64,000 nucleotides of DNA from Pseudomonas sp. SCB32 (GCF_009189165.1 NZ_CP045118.1:2976001-3040000); one strand, 5' to 3'; positions 35,576 through 44,862 are shown, numbered from the stretch's first letter. A program made the numbers and translations. Notes: a model not told the origin generated them from the letters alone.

Positions 35576-36103
35576 ATGAAATTATTTCCCAGCAAGGCAA
35601 TTAAGTTTAATTGGCTGTGGGGAATCATGACTATCACGCTGACCGGCTGCTCTACAACAGCCAGTAAAGATGAGCCATTGGCGGGGAATATCCAAGCGGT
35701 GAACCATACACTGCATGGCATTAATTGGTTAAAGGTCAATGGTTATCAAGCGGACGGAGGTGGCGGAACTTCATGCTGCATTGTTATGCCTGCAACTTGG
35801 CGCCCAGGTTTGAAGGCAGCTATAGAGTGGGAAGTTGATCCAGATCCTTATGGATATGCAAAGTGGCCAAAGGATGTCGAAGGTTATCGTGCTGCCATGG
35901 AGAAGCATCGTAGTAACTACAGGCATTATACAGAGGCCGTGGAAATTCCTAGGTGGGAAGGAACTAAGCGCTGCGGTATTTCAGTCCATTTTTTGGTTTG
36001 CAACAAAGTCAAGGTCACGACCTCATGCTGGGGATATGGATCACCTAACAACCCCATCAAGGAACCTCTAGACATGAAGGAGCCTGCCACATGCCCGAAG
36101 TGA
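35576..36103 (+). CDS. Lipoprotein immunity protein, copy 1 (Tli1-like, DUF3304)
   Basis: A 175-aa lipoprotein: a hydrophobic signal peptide ends in the lipobox LTGC, giving a membrane-anchored periplasmic protein. The mature part has conserved blocks NHTLHGINWLKVNGYQADGG, CCIVMPATWRPG and RCGISVHFLVCNKVKVTTSC with several paired cysteines. Immunity proteins of Tle1-type T6SS lipases are such periplasmic lipoproteins. ATG at 35576 was chosen because the signal peptide then starts normally; TTG/GTG upstream would add 11 residues. It is nearly identical over large parts to the next gene. Its last bases overlap the start of a 33-codon frame. Confidence 0.85.
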   Translation: MKLFPSKAIKFNWLWGIMTITLTGCSTTASKDEPLAGNIQAVNHTLHGINWLKVNGYQADGGGGTSCCIVMPATWRPGLKAAIEWEVDPDPYGYAKWPKDVEGYRAAMEKHRSNYRHYTEAVEIPRWEGTKRCGISVHFLVCNKVKVTTSCWGYGSPNNPIKEPLDMKEPATCPK

Positions 36104-36192
36104 ACAAGGAATTCCAAGACTACAGAGCAAAAGCACTTGGAGGGTCAGGTGATTTTCCTCTGAGGTCCACAGTTATGCCAAGGAGTGTGTAA
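36091..36192 (+). CDS. 33-aa ORF, remnant of a duplicated effector 5' end
   Basis: ATG at 36091 overlaps the end of immunity copy 1, and the TAA overlaps the ATG of copy 2. It begins MPEV, the counterpart of MSEV at the start of the DUF2235 effector, which itself overlaps the end of immunity copy 2 in the same way. After about 10 codons the similarity is lost. It looks like what remains of an effector gene after tandem duplication of the effector-immunity unit. Whether it is translated is unknown. Confidence 0.5.
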   Translation: MPEVNKEFQDYRAKALGGSGDFPLRSTVMPRSV

Positions 36193-36716
36193 TGAAGAGA
36201 CGATGGGTTGGAAATATGTTACTGCATTGGCTGACTGGAATTCTCAGCCTTACGCTGACCGGCTGTTCTACTGCGAGCAGTAAAGATGAGCCTTTAGCAG
36301 GAAATATCCAGACGGTGAACCATACACTGCATGGTATCAATTGGTTGAAGGTCAATGGCTATCAAGCGGACGGCGGAGGAGGTGTTTCCTGCTGCATTGT
36401 TATGCCTGCAACTTGGCGGCCTGGACTCAAGGCAACAATTGAGTGGGAAGTCGACCCTGATCCTTACGCGGACGCACCTCCACTGGGCACTGATGAGTTT
36501 AGAGCGTTCATGGCTAAACATGAGGAAGGTTATCGTCGCTACAGTGAAGTCGTTGATATCCCTATGTGGGAGGGGACCAAACGCTGCGGTCTTCAAGTCC
36601 ACCTTTTAGTATGTAATAAAGTCAAGGTCACGACTTCCTGTTGGGGGTATGGATCACCCAGCAACCCAATTAAGGAGCCTCTGGACATGAAGGAGCCCAC
36701 AGTATGTCCGAAGTGA
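36192..36716 (+). CDS. Lipoprotein immunity protein, copy 2 (Tli1-like, DUF3304)
   Basis: A 174-aa paralogue of copy 1: the lipobox LTGC and the blocks AGNIQTVNHTLHGINWLKVN, CCIVMPATWRPGLKATIEWE and CNKVKVTTSCWGYGSP are the same or nearly so. The middle differs (DAPPLGTDEFRAFMAKHEE versus GYAKWPKDVEGYRAAMEKH), so the copies may protect against different effector variants. The stop overlaps the effector start by 13 bases, tying immunity and toxin production together. Confidence 0.85.
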   Translation: MKRRWVGNMLLHWLTGILSLTLTGCSTASSKDEPLAGNIQTVNHTLHGINWLKVNGYQADGGGGVSCCIVMPATWRPGLKATIEWEVDPDPYADAPPLGTDEFRAFMAKHEEGYRRYSEVVDIPMWEGTKRCGLQVHLLVCNKVKVTTSCWGYGSPSNPIKEPLDMKEPTVCPK

Positions 36717-39079
36717 GTCAGGATAAGGAAAAAGTCTGGGGGGCTCCTGCGTTTCCTCCGTCTGGACGTCTGCCAAGTGATCCATGCTATGTTTCTGATA
36801 ATTACGACAAGCAGTGCCTTGAGGAGAAGCTGTACAGACAGCAATGTAATGAAGGCGGGCAAAAACAGCATTCGGACTGCTGTCGCAGCCTCCATATTAG
36901 TTTCTTCTTCGATGGCACCAACAACAATAACAAGAATGACACGGCGGAAGGGCATCCGACCAATATCGCCAAGCTTTTCCATGCATCGCTGAGAGGGTCT
37001 AAAGCACAGGACAGAGGATACTTCTCCTATTACATGCCGGGCGTTGGCACAGCCTTCCCTGAAATTGGCGAATTCGATTACAGCGAGGAGGGTTTGAAGT
37101 ACGCGACCGGAGGTGAAGGCCGAATCAACTGGGCCCTTGTGCAGTTGGCCAGCGCTTTGTCCTATGCCCTGAATGACAAGCAGGGCATCGATGACGCGGT
37201 AGCTAAAACCAAAGTCGAAGCCATGGGTACGCCGGGCTTCCCACCAGGCATGATCGTACTGGGAGGGGGCAGGCGGCGCAGCGTGATGAACAGCCTTTTA
37301 GAGGGCTTGCGCGCCAAAATCGAGAAAGCCAAGCCGCGCGTGCTTGGGGTCAAACTCTATGTCTACGGCTTCTCACGCGGGGCGGCGGAGGCACGCGCCT
37401 TTGTCACCTGGCTGAGTGAGTTGTTCGAAACGCCCAAGGGCAAGGATCTGCCGGAGCAGAGCCTGATTGGACTGCCGGTGAGCGTGGAGTTTCTGGGCCT
37501 GCTGGATACCGTGGCGTCGGTGGGTATTGCCCATGCCGCACCTTTCTTCGCTGGGCATATGGATTGGGCGGACAATACCCAATTGCTGCCCTGCGCGGAG
37601 AAATACCCGCTGTTCGTCAAGCAATGTCGTCACTTCGTGGCGGCGTTCGAGCAGCGCTCGTGCTTCCCGTTGGATTCAATCCGCGACGAGAAGGGCAAGT
37701 ACCCCGCCAAGAGTTTCGAGGTGGTCTATCCCGGTGTGCACTCTGATGTGGGCGGTGGATATCCGAAAAATGACCAGGGCAAGGCTCGCGGTGGGACTCA
37801 CGAACTGATTTCCCAGGTGGCCTTGCACGATATTTATGCAGAGGCTTTTGCGGCTGGAGCTCCTTTGCAGGTACCTAAATCTTCGATGCCCGCTTACTTG
37901 CTATCGACGCAGCCTTGGCGGCAGATGGACCTTGCCACTCAAAAGGAATTCGATATCAGTCCTCTGGTTGTCGAGCGCTTCAACGCCTGGCGTATCGCAA
38001 CCCTGCAGGGCGTGACCTCAGAGGTATCCAAGAACCAGAAGCCCTGGGAGTACAAACCGGTCCCGCTGGGCCAAACGGTAGAGGCGGTGCTAGCCGATCA
38101 GTTGGGATGGATCACCGGTTGGCGTATCGGCCGTTATGCCAATGACGAGGGTGGCGACAAGGACAGCTACAAGGACCAAGACTTCTTCAAGGAAGCTCGA
38201 GAGGATGATCGGTACAAGGAGAGTGTGGACCGCAAGGAAAACGAAACGCAGAAAAAAACTGCCGAAGGTTATCGGTTGCAGAAACCGGCCGAAGCGGTGA
38301 ACTACCCCGGCCCGCCCATCTACGAGCCGGTGCTCGATCATACCCAGATCAGCCAGGCCGCCGCAGAATTCAAGGCGGACTACTACGACCTCAAGCGCGA
38401 GCAGACCAGTTGGCAGGGGACGCTACTGGATGTGGTGTTGCGGGATACCGCGTACCTGCTCAATGAAGATGATGAACGCAAGGCCCGCGAGACGCTGAAG
38501 GCCGTGGGGAAAGCGCGCAGCCAACGGCTCTTCCGCGATAACCGGGGCACGCCCAGCGATGATCCGACCCTGGCCCTGCTGGTGGCGCTGTTCGATGACC
38601 AGATCCACGACTCACGCGCCTGGTTCATGTACGACGCGATGAAGACCCGCGAACTATGGGCCGGGTACTTCTTCTACCGGATGATCTACTTCGGCAACGA
38701 CAACAGCGCCGCGCTGACGCCGGTAATGATCGCCGGGCGGATTCTGGGCGTAGTGATGATTGCCGGCGCCACGGTGTATGGCATTCGCCTGATGCGCGGC
38801 AATGTACTCAAGGGCGCAGCAGGCGGCTTGTTGGGCGCGGCGGGAGGGGTATTGCTTGCAGGGGTAGCCTACCAGGTGATCGACGTGGCCACCGGCGCCG
38901 TGGTGCCCTTCGTGCCTGGCGCGGCGGACCTGCTCCAACCCACCACGCATATCGGCGCGGTGGCCAGCGCACTCAAGCAGCAGATCGGCCAGGAGGACTA
39001 CCTGTCGCGGCTGGACCGCACCACCGCCATGCTGCGTGAGTCAGGCAACCTGTTCGAGCTCGACAAGGGGGTGGCCTGA
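36704..39079 (+). CDS. T6SS lipase effector, Tle1-type (DUF2235)
   Basis: A 791-aa effector. The DUF2235 alpha/beta-hydrolase domain (about residues 65-400) opens with HISFFFDGTNNN and contains the nucleophile elbow GFSRG (YVYGFSRGAAEAR), the acidic residue in VEFLGLLDT and the His in YPGVHSDVGGGYPK. This is the arrangement of Tle1 phospholipase effectors that attack membrane lipids of rival cells. A hydrophobic, glycine-rich region near the C-terminus (MIAGRILGVVMIAGATVYG; GGLLGAAGGVLLAGVAYQV) may insert in the target membrane. Adaptor and immunity genes precede it, and a PAAR gene overlaps its stop by one base. Confidence 0.88.
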   Translation: MSEVSQDKEKVWGAPAFPPSGRLPSDPCYVSDNYDKQCLEEKLYRQQCNEGGQKQHSDCCRSLHISFFFDGTNNNNKNDTAEGHPTNIAKLFHASLRGSKAQDRGYFSYYMPGVGTAFPEIGEFDYSEEGLKYATGGEGRINWALVQLASALSYALNDKQGIDDAVAKTKVEAMGTPGFPPGMIVLGGGRRRSVMNSLLEGLRAKIEKAKPRVLGVKLYVYGFSRGAAEARAFVTWLSELFETPKGKDLPEQSLIGLPVSVEFLGLLDTVASVGIAHAAPFFAGHMDWADNTQLLPCAEKYPLFVKQCRHFVAAFEQRSCFPLDSIRDEKGKYPAKSFEVVYPGVHSDVGGGYPKNDQGKARGGTHELISQVALHDIYAEAFAAGAPLQVPKSSMPAYLLSTQPWRQMDLATQKEFDISPLVVERFNAWRIATLQGVTSEVSKNQKPWEYKPVPLGQTVEAVLADQLGWITGWRIGRYANDEGGDKDSYKDQDFFKEAREDDRYKESVDRKENETQKKTAEGYRLQKPAEAVNYPGPPIYEPVLDHTQISQAAAEFKADYYDLKREQTSWQGTLLDVVLRDTAYLLNEDDERKARETLKAVGKARSQRLFRDNRGTPSDDPTLALLVALFDDQIHDSRAWFMYDAMKTRELWAGYFFYRMIYFGNDNSAALTPVMIAGRILGVVMIAGATVYGIRLMRGNVLKGAAGGLLGAAGGVLLAGVAYQVIDVATGAVVPFVPGAADLLQPTTHIGAVASALKQQIGQEDYLSRLDRTTAMLRESGNLFELDKGVA

Positions 39080-39342
39080 TGTTGCCGCTGGTCCGTCAGG
39101 GCGACCCGCTGCGCCCGTTTGGGGGAGAGGTGCTGGACGGCCACTACCTGGCCTTCGGTAAACCGGTGGCCTTCGTCGGCGGCCGGGCCCGCTGCAAGAA
39201 GCACGGCATGACGCAGATCGTCGAGGGCGGTTCGCTCTCCACGGTGCGTGGCAAGGCGGTGGCGCTGGATGGCTACCGTTGCGCCTGCGGCTGCCAGGTG
39301 CTGAGCACGTTGCCGGGCAGCAAGATGATCGTCAAACCATGA
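39079..39342 (+). CDS. PAAR-domain spike-tip protein
   Basis: An 87-aa PAAR protein: PLVRQGDPLRPFGGEVLDGH, then VAFVGGRARCKKHGMTQIVEGG, VRGKAVALDGYRCACGC and SKMIVKP. Conserved Cys/His residues (C46-x-x-H49-like and CACGC) should bind the tip zinc ion. PAAR sharpens the VgrG spike. The ATG overlaps the effector stop by one base (TGATG-type), and its own stop overlaps the next start (ATGA). Confidence 0.9.
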   Translation: MLPLVRQGDPLRPFGGEVLDGHYLAFGKPVAFVGGRARCKKHGMTQIVEGGSLSTVRGKAVALDGYRCACGCQVLSTLPGSKMIVKP

Positions 39343-40472
39343 ATCGGCCGCCGCAGTACCGGGACTATGTGGAGCCCGGCGAGCCGAAATGGCGGCGCTG
39401 GTGGCTGGCCCTGTTGCTGCTGTGGGGCGCGCAGTCCGGGTTGTTGCTGACGCTGTGGCCCGAAGGCCGGCCGCGCCTGGAGTTGTGGCTGTACAGTGCG
39501 GTGTTGCCGTTGTCCTGGGGGCTGGTGCTGTCGATACGCGCCTTGGTATGGCGGATCGGGCTGATGAACTGGGACGCTTACCGCCAGACGATCCAGGTCG
39601 CTGAACAGCGTTGGTGGCGCAAGCGAGCTCGGACGCTGCCGGTGCACGAGCTGTTGTTGCTGGGGCCGGTGGGCGATGTACAGGCGCAGTACCGGAACCT
39701 CATGGAGGGGGCGCAACTGCCTGAGCCAGAGTTGCCCGCCAATGCCGACGTGCCGCTATTGCGCTGCCAGCTATCGCGAGGGATACCGGGTGCACGGGTA
39801 CCACTGTTGGCTCGGCACCTCGCGCGCTTGGCGCTGGCCTTGCCCGAGCGGGCCGAGCGTTGGCCATCGCTGTGTGGCCTGGCCTGGGTGGGCGAGGCGA
39901 GCGGTGAGGCCGCCTTTGTCGCAGCGCTCGAGGCCGGCGGGCTGAGCCTGCCTGCTGCACGCTTCACATTGCGCACACTGAAGGACCTGGATGCGTTGAT
40001 CGATGCCTTGCCCAAGGTGTGCCCCGGTGAGACTGACGGCTTGCTGTGCGCCGGCGTGGTTTCGCGGGAGCAGGCCGACGAAGGGGAAGTGCCCGGAGAG
40101 GCGGGCTTCCTCTGGGTAGTGGGCCGCAAAGACTCGCTGCGACTGCACCGGGGCGAATACCTGCTGCCGGAGAACGGCGAAACTGCCGGCGAGCTGTGTT
40201 CGCAGATGCAGCGCTACGTCGGGTTGGCCAAGGCGCCGGAGGATTGCCTGGCGCTGGATGCCGGGAGCCAGGACGCCTTCGTCGAAGGCGGCTGGACGGT
40301 GGGTCAGCATCAATTGGCTGAGTACTGGGGGGCGTTGGGCGAGTTGGCGCCGTTCGTGGGGATGTCGCTGGCGGCGCTGCAGGCAGAGCAAAGCGGCGAG
40401 CCCTGTGGATGGATGGGCAAGGATGACGCGGGGCGTTTGGCAATGGGCGTGGTGGTTTCTAATGGTGGTTGA
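39339..40472 (+). CDS. T6SS-associated two-TM accessory protein
   Basis: A 377-aa protein of unknown function. Two membrane segments lie at residues about 22-42 (WLALLLLWGAQSGLLLTLW) and 52-72 (WLYSAVLPLSWGLVLSIRAL); the rest is a large soluble domain with many Leu/Ala helices and the motif LLCAGVVSREQADEGEVPG. ATG at 39339 overlaps the PAAR stop, and its end overlaps the tssM start by 11 bases, so it belongs to the operon and probably works with TssM at the inner membrane. Function is not recognised. Confidence 0.75.
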   Translation: MNRPPQYRDYVEPGEPKWRRWWLALLLLWGAQSGLLLTLWPEGRPRLELWLYSAVLPLSWGLVLSIRALVWRIGLMNWDAYRQTIQVAEQRWWRKRARTLPVHELLLLGPVGDVQAQYRNLMEGAQLPEPELPANADVPLLRCQLSRGIPGARVPLLARHLARLALALPERAERWPSLCGLAWVGEASGEAAFVAALEAGGLSLPAARFTLRTLKDLDALIDALPKVCPGETDGLLCAGVVSREQADEGEVPGEAGFLWVVGRKDSLRLHRGEYLLPENGETAGELCSQMQRYVGLAKAPEDCLALDAGSQDAFVEGGWTVGQHQLAEYWGALGELAPFVGMSLAALQAEQSGEPCGWMGKDDAGRLAMGVVVSNGG

Positions 40473-43400
40473 TAGGGCGAGCAGCCTGCGTTCGGCTTTC
40501 GGTGCAGGGTTGGTGTATTGCCTGGTGGTGGCGCTGCTGGTGGTGTTGGGCGGGCTGCTGTACTTCCTGTTTGGCGACTGGCTGGAGTTGCCCAAACTGC
40601 CGTTGAAGGTGTTGCTGCTGCGTGGGCTGGGAATCTGGCTGGTGCTCTGTCTGTTCTGCCCTGTCTATCTGAAGGCCTGGAAAGCCTTGGCGGTCGGGCA
40701 GGCCGTGCAGGAGACCGGTGACGCGGAACCGGAGGAAGAGGCGGCGTCCACGTCGTCCAAGGCGGACCAGGCATTGGGGGTGCGCGAGCATCTGCGCGAT
40801 GCCTTTGGCTTCTTCTGGCGCCGGCACGTCCGCGTGCTGCTGGTGGTCGGCGAGCCGGACGAGATCGATGCCGTGGCGCCGGGGCTGGCCAACGCCCAAT
40901 GGCAGGAAGGGCAGGGCACGCTGCTGTTGTGGGGCGGCAGTCTGAAGGGCGAGTGGGAAAGCCCATGGCCGAATAGCCTGCGCCAATTGTCCTGGCGACG
41001 TCCGCTGGATGGTATCGTCTGGGCCATGACAGGGGAACAGGCCGGCAATGTGGAGCAGCTTGTCGGTGGCGTGCGCCACCTTCAGGGCATGGCCCGTACG
41101 CTGCGCTGGCGGGCACCGCTCTACCTCTGGCAGGTGCGCCGCAGCTCATGGGAGCAGGTAGGGCGCGTCAGTCAGTCGGCGGGTTGCCTGTTGCCCTCGC
41201 CCGTCACCGCGCAGCACATCGAAAGCACGCTGCGCCAGTTGGTAATGCCCTTGCGCGAGCGGGGACTGGAGCAGTTAAACCAGTCGCGCTCCCATGATTT
41301 TCTGCTGCGCCTGGCCCGCGACCTGGAATTCAACGGTATCACCCAATGGCGTGATGCTCTAATGCCCTTGCTGCCGAGCTTCGCCCGAGGCGTGCCCTTG
41401 CGTGGCCTGCTGTTTGGCGCGCCGCGGAAGCCTGCCGCCGAGTCCACGCGGAAGAACAGTTGGTGGCCATCGGCGGACTGGGACTTCATACGCGAGGATC
41501 GCCAAGTGCGGGCCGGTAGCTTGGGCTGGACTTGGTTGCGCGGCGCACGCGTCGCCGCGCTCTGCCTCGCCGGCCTCTGTGCCCTGGCCGTGCTGCTGTC
41601 GTTCGCCAGCAACCGCGCGCAGATCGCTACCGTGGAAACAGCGCTAGCCACCATCGGCCAGCCCGGTAACCCGGATGCGCAACTCACCGCCCTGAGCGAA
41701 CTGGCCCGTGAGATTGCCCGCCTGGACTACCGGCGCGCGCATGGTGTGCCCTGGTACCAGCGCTTTGGAATGAGTCAGAACGATGCCTTGCTGGCCTCGC
41801 TGTGGCCACGTTACGCCCAGGCCAACAATCGCCTGATGCGTGACGTGGCGGCGAAGCACCTGGAGCAGCAGCTGACGGAGCTCGCCGCCTTGCCGGCGGA
41901 CAGCCCCGAGCGTGCGTCGCGTGCGGAAGAGGCCCATGCCCAGCTTAAGGCCTACCTGATGATGGCGCGGCCGGAAAAGGCCGATGCAGCCTTCCTGACT
42001 AAGGTGCTGACAGAATCAGAACCCGCTCGTCCCGGCGTGGCACCGGGCCTGTGGCAAGGCGTGTCGCCCAACCTGTGGGCCTTCTACGCGCAGCACCTGG
42101 CGGCGCACCCCGAGTGGCGCATCACTGCCCAACCGGCGCTGGTGGCCCAGGCTCGGCAGGTGCTGCTGGGGCAGTTGGGCCAGCGCAATGGAGTGGCTAA
42201 CCTGTACCAGCAGGTGCTCGACCAGGCGGGCAACAACTACGCGGCGATGAGCCTGATGGAAATGGTCGGCGAGACCGACGCATCGAGCCTGTTCGATACC
42301 CCCAATACGGTGCCGGGAGTGTTCACCCGTCAGGCCTGGGAGGGGCAGGTGCGCAAGGCGATCGATGAGGTGGCCGAGGCACGCCGCGAGGAAATCGACT
42401 GGGTGTTGAGCGATCAGCAGAGCAGCATCGACAGAGAACTGAAGCCCGAGGTACTCAAGGCCCAGTTGACCGAGCTCTACTTCCAGGACTTCAGCGGCGC
42501 GTGGCTGGCGTTCCTCAACAGCATCCGCTGGCGCCAGGCGAGCAACCTGTCCGATGCCATCAGCCAGCTCACCCTGCTCAGCGACGTGCGCCAATCGCCG
42601 CTGATCGCGCTGATGAATACCCTGGCCTACCAGGGCAAGACCGAGGTCAAGGGCGAGGCGCTGGCCGACTCGCTGATGAAGTCGGCGCAGCAATTGCTGG
42701 AGAAGGACAAGCAGCCGGCGATCGATCAGAAGTCGGCTGAACCGCGTGGCCCGCTGGACAGCACCTTCGGTCCACTGCTAGCCCTGCTCGGCAAGGACAA
42801 GGGCGCGGCCGCGAACGGCGACGACAGTCTGAGTCTGCAAGCCTTCCTCACCCGCGTGACCCGCGTGCGCCTGAAGCTCCAGCAGGTCACCAATGCCAGC
42901 GATCCGCAGGTTGCCACCCAGGCGTTGGCGCAGACGGTGTTCCAGGGTAAGAGCATCGACCTCACCGACACCCTCGACTATGGCGACCTGATCGCCGCCA
43001 GCCTGGGGGCGGAGTGGAGCGGCTTTGGTCAGAACATCTTCGTGCAACCGCTCAGCCAAGCGTGGGAGGGCGTGCTGCAGCCTTCCTCGCAGAGCCTAAA
43101 CCGCCAGTGGCAGCGGGCGGTCGTGACCAACTGGAATCAGGCCTTCAATGGTCGCTATCCGTTCGCCGCCACCGGCAGCGACGCCTCGCTGCCGATGCTG
43201 GGTCAGATGATACGGGCCGAGAGCGGGCGGATTGATCAGTTCATCAGTACCCAACTGAGCGGCGTACTGCACAAGGAGGGCAACCGTTGGGTACCGGACA
43301 GCGCCAATACTCAGGGGCTGCACTTCAATCCACAGTTCCTCAAGGCGGTCAATCAACTGGGTGAGCTGGCGGACATCCTCTACACCGATGGCGGCATGGG

Positions 43401-43845
43401 GATGACCTTCCAGCTCCAGGCCAAGCCCGTGCGCAATGTGGTGGAGACGACCCTCATCCTCGACGGCGTGCCCCTGGAGTACTTCAACCAAATGGAGAGT
43501 TGGCAGCACTTCACCTGGCCGGGTGGTACTGACCATCCGGGCGCCTCGCTGAGCTGGACCAGCATCAAGGCTGGGGCACGACTGTTCGGCGACTACTCCG
43601 GCACCTGGGGCCTGATCCGCCTGCTCGAACAGGCCAAGGTCACCACTCTGGACGACAGCAACACGCGCTTTGAACTAGTGCTGACCGCGCCGGATAAGCT
43701 GCCTTTGACTTGGCAGATGCGCACCGAGTTGGGCAACGGCCCGCTGGCTTTGCTGCAGCTGCGGGGTTTCAAGCTACCAGCAAATATCTTCGATGTGAGG
43801 GGAGGGCAAGCGGCTCCCTACGCCGTGGCCGACTCATGGGAATAG
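40462..43845 (+). CDS. tssM: T6SS membrane complex protein TssM (IcmF-like)
   Basis: An 1127-aa TssM. Two N-terminal membrane segments (LVYCLVVALLVVLGGLLYFL; LGIWLVLCLFCPVYL) lead into a cytoplasmic loop; a third segment (VAALCLAGLCALAVLLSFA) at about residue 360 precedes the periplasmic IcmF-related and DUF1215-type C-terminal part (VLSDQQSSIDRELK, NRQWQRAVVTNWNQAFNGRYPFA, FRLQAKP-like FQLQAKPVRNV). The Walker A site of many TssM proteins (GxPGSGKT) is not present; the position reads VGEPDEIDAV, so no nucleotide binding is expected. ATG at 40462 was chosen because the first TM then starts about 14 residues in. Confidence 0.92.
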   Translation: MVVDRASSLRSAFGAGLVYCLVVALLVVLGGLLYFLFGDWLELPKLPLKVLLLRGLGIWLVLCLFCPVYLKAWKALAVGQAVQETGDAEPEEEAASTSSKADQALGVREHLRDAFGFFWRRHVRVLLVVGEPDEIDAVAPGLANAQWQEGQGTLLLWGGSLKGEWESPWPNSLRQLSWRRPLDGIVWAMTGEQAGNVEQLVGGVRHLQGMARTLRWRAPLYLWQVRRSSWEQVGRVSQSAGCLLPSPVTAQHIESTLRQLVMPLRERGLEQLNQSRSHDFLLRLARDLEFNGITQWRDALMPLLPSFARGVPLRGLLFGAPRKPAAESTRKNSWWPSADWDFIREDRQVRAGSLGWTWLRGARVAALCLAGLCALAVLLSFASNRAQIATVETALATIGQPGNPDAQLTALSELAREIARLDYRRAHGVPWYQRFGMSQNDALLASLWPRYAQANNRLMRDVAAKHLEQQLTELAALPADSPERASRAEEAHAQLKAYLMMARPEKADAAFLTKVLTESEPARPGVAPGLWQGVSPNLWAFYAQHLAAHPEWRITAQPALVAQARQVLLGQLGQRNGVANLYQQVLDQAGNNYAAMSLMEMVGETDASSLFDTPNTVPGVFTRQAWEGQVRKAIDEVAEARREEIDWVLSDQQSSIDRELKPEVLKAQLTELYFQDFSGAWLAFLNSIRWRQASNLSDAISQLTLLSDVRQSPLIALMNTLAYQGKTEVKGEALADSLMKSAQQLLEKDKQPAIDQKSAEPRGPLDSTFGPLLALLGKDKGAAANGDDSLSLQAFLTRVTRVRLKLQQVTNASDPQVATQALAQTVFQGKSIDLTDTLDYGDLIAASLGAEWSGFGQNIFVQPLSQAWEGVLQPSSQSLNRQWQRAVVTNWNQAFNGRYPFAATGSDASLPMLGQMIRAESGRIDQFISTQLSGVLHKEGNRWVPDSANTQGLHFNPQFLKAVNQLGELADILYTDGGMGMTFQLQAKPVRNVVETTLILDGVPLEYFNQMESWQHFTWPGGTDHPGASLSWTSIKAGARLFGDYSGTWGLIRLLEQAKVTTLDDSNTRFELVLTAPDKLPLTWQMRTELGNGPLALLQLRGFKLPANIFDVRGGQAAPYAVADSWE

Positions 43846-44176
43846 GCCAGCCTCCATACCGAGTGGCCAAGTATCAGACGCACCCGCTCCGAGATTGGTA
43901 CGCGCGTTATTTCTCTTTCTCGGTGTAGTGCCAGAGATTGTGGCGCCGGACAACTTACGCAGCGAAGTGGGCAAGAGTCATCGCCACGAGTCGGATGTCC
44001 CCCCAGCTACCGCGATTCGGCTGAGCAAGATGGCGTGGTGGTATTGATGCGACGAGGAAGGGCTTTCCGCTTGTGTAGTAGTCCATTGGCTACGTACATA
44101 TCAGACCTGTCTGATAAGAACACTTTCAGAACGCCGTTAGATTGGCCCTGTCGAAACCTCCGAGAGGGCCAACGAT
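43846..44176. other. Intergenic region
   Basis: 331 bases between tssM and the receiver-like gene. No gene, terminator or repeat recognised; a promoter for the next gene may lie near 44090-44150. Confidence 0.4.
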
Positions 44177-44662
44177 ATGACTGCCATTTCGCGTCGAGCC
44201 ATGGTGCTGTGTTCGCATCCGGGCCGCTTGCTGGACTACAGCGTGCTGTTGAATCGCCTGGAGTTCTATCACCTAAGCCTTTGTCAGGACCTAGACGAGG
44301 TGCGCAAGGCGCTCTCCAGCCAGCAGCGCTACAGCCTGCTCATTCATGATGACTTCGCACCCGGCGCCAGCGAGCTGATGAGCCTGAAAATCCTCAGCCA
44401 GAGCAACGCCTTCCGCCAGTTCGTGCTGGCCGGGAACTATAGCGTCGAGGAGAAGACTGGCCTGTACCAGTGGGCGTGGAAAAATCGCGTGCCGCTGCTG
44501 CAGGTACTGGACAAGCCGTTGTCCCTTGCGCAACTGCGTGAAGTTACCAGCAGCTTGGTGCTTTATCACAGCGAAGACGCGCAGCCGATTCGCTCGTCCG
44601 TGACCGAGCTCCGAGACTACCAGGTGCCGGGGGATCCGCGACGCGACGCCGCCTGTGGCTGA
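44177..44662 (+). CDS. Receiver-domain-like protein
   Basis: A 161-aa protein that follows the alternating strand-helix pattern of a response-regulator receiver: VLCSHPGRLLDYSVLLNRL, YSLLIHDDFAPGASELM, FRQFVLAGNYSVEEKTGLYQ and VPLLQVLDKPLSLAQLREV. The Lys in DKPLSLAQL fits the conserved K of receivers, and the acidic pair HDD fits the phospho-acceptor region. No output domain is visible. It may modulate T6SS assembly or expression, but there is no direct evidence. It lies alone between the two T6SS operons. Confidence 0.55.
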   Translation: MTAISRRAMVLCSHPGRLLDYSVLLNRLEFYHLSLCQDLDEVRKALSSQQRYSLLIHDDFAPGASELMSLKILSQSNAFRQFVLAGNYSVEEKTGLYQWAWKNRVPLLQVLDKPLSLAQLREVTSSLVLYHSEDAQPIRSSVTELRDYQVPGDPRRDAACG

Positions 44663-44760
44663 GCCGAATCAGTTGGCCCGGATTCTGGCTCCTGATTCGG
44701 GATGGATTCGTCAAAGCATCAAGGAGCGGAAAGGTAATCACGTTGACGGCTTGGAGGGTG

Positions 44761-44862
44761 ATGGCTGGCGATACCCTGTTAGGGATAATCCGAGCCGGCT
44801 ACTTTGTGCGTCAGGACGGTGATCGTTTCCGGGTGATAGAGGTCGAGGCTACGCCTGCGTAA
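44761..44862 (+). CDS. Small ORF of 33 aa
   Basis: ATG at 44761 has GGAGG four bases before it and encodes a short, mixed-charge peptide (MAGDTLLGIIRAGYF...). It could be a fragment of a longer lost gene. Nothing else supports it. Confidence 0.25.
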   Translation: MAGDTLLGIIRAGYFVRQDGDRFRVIEVEATPA

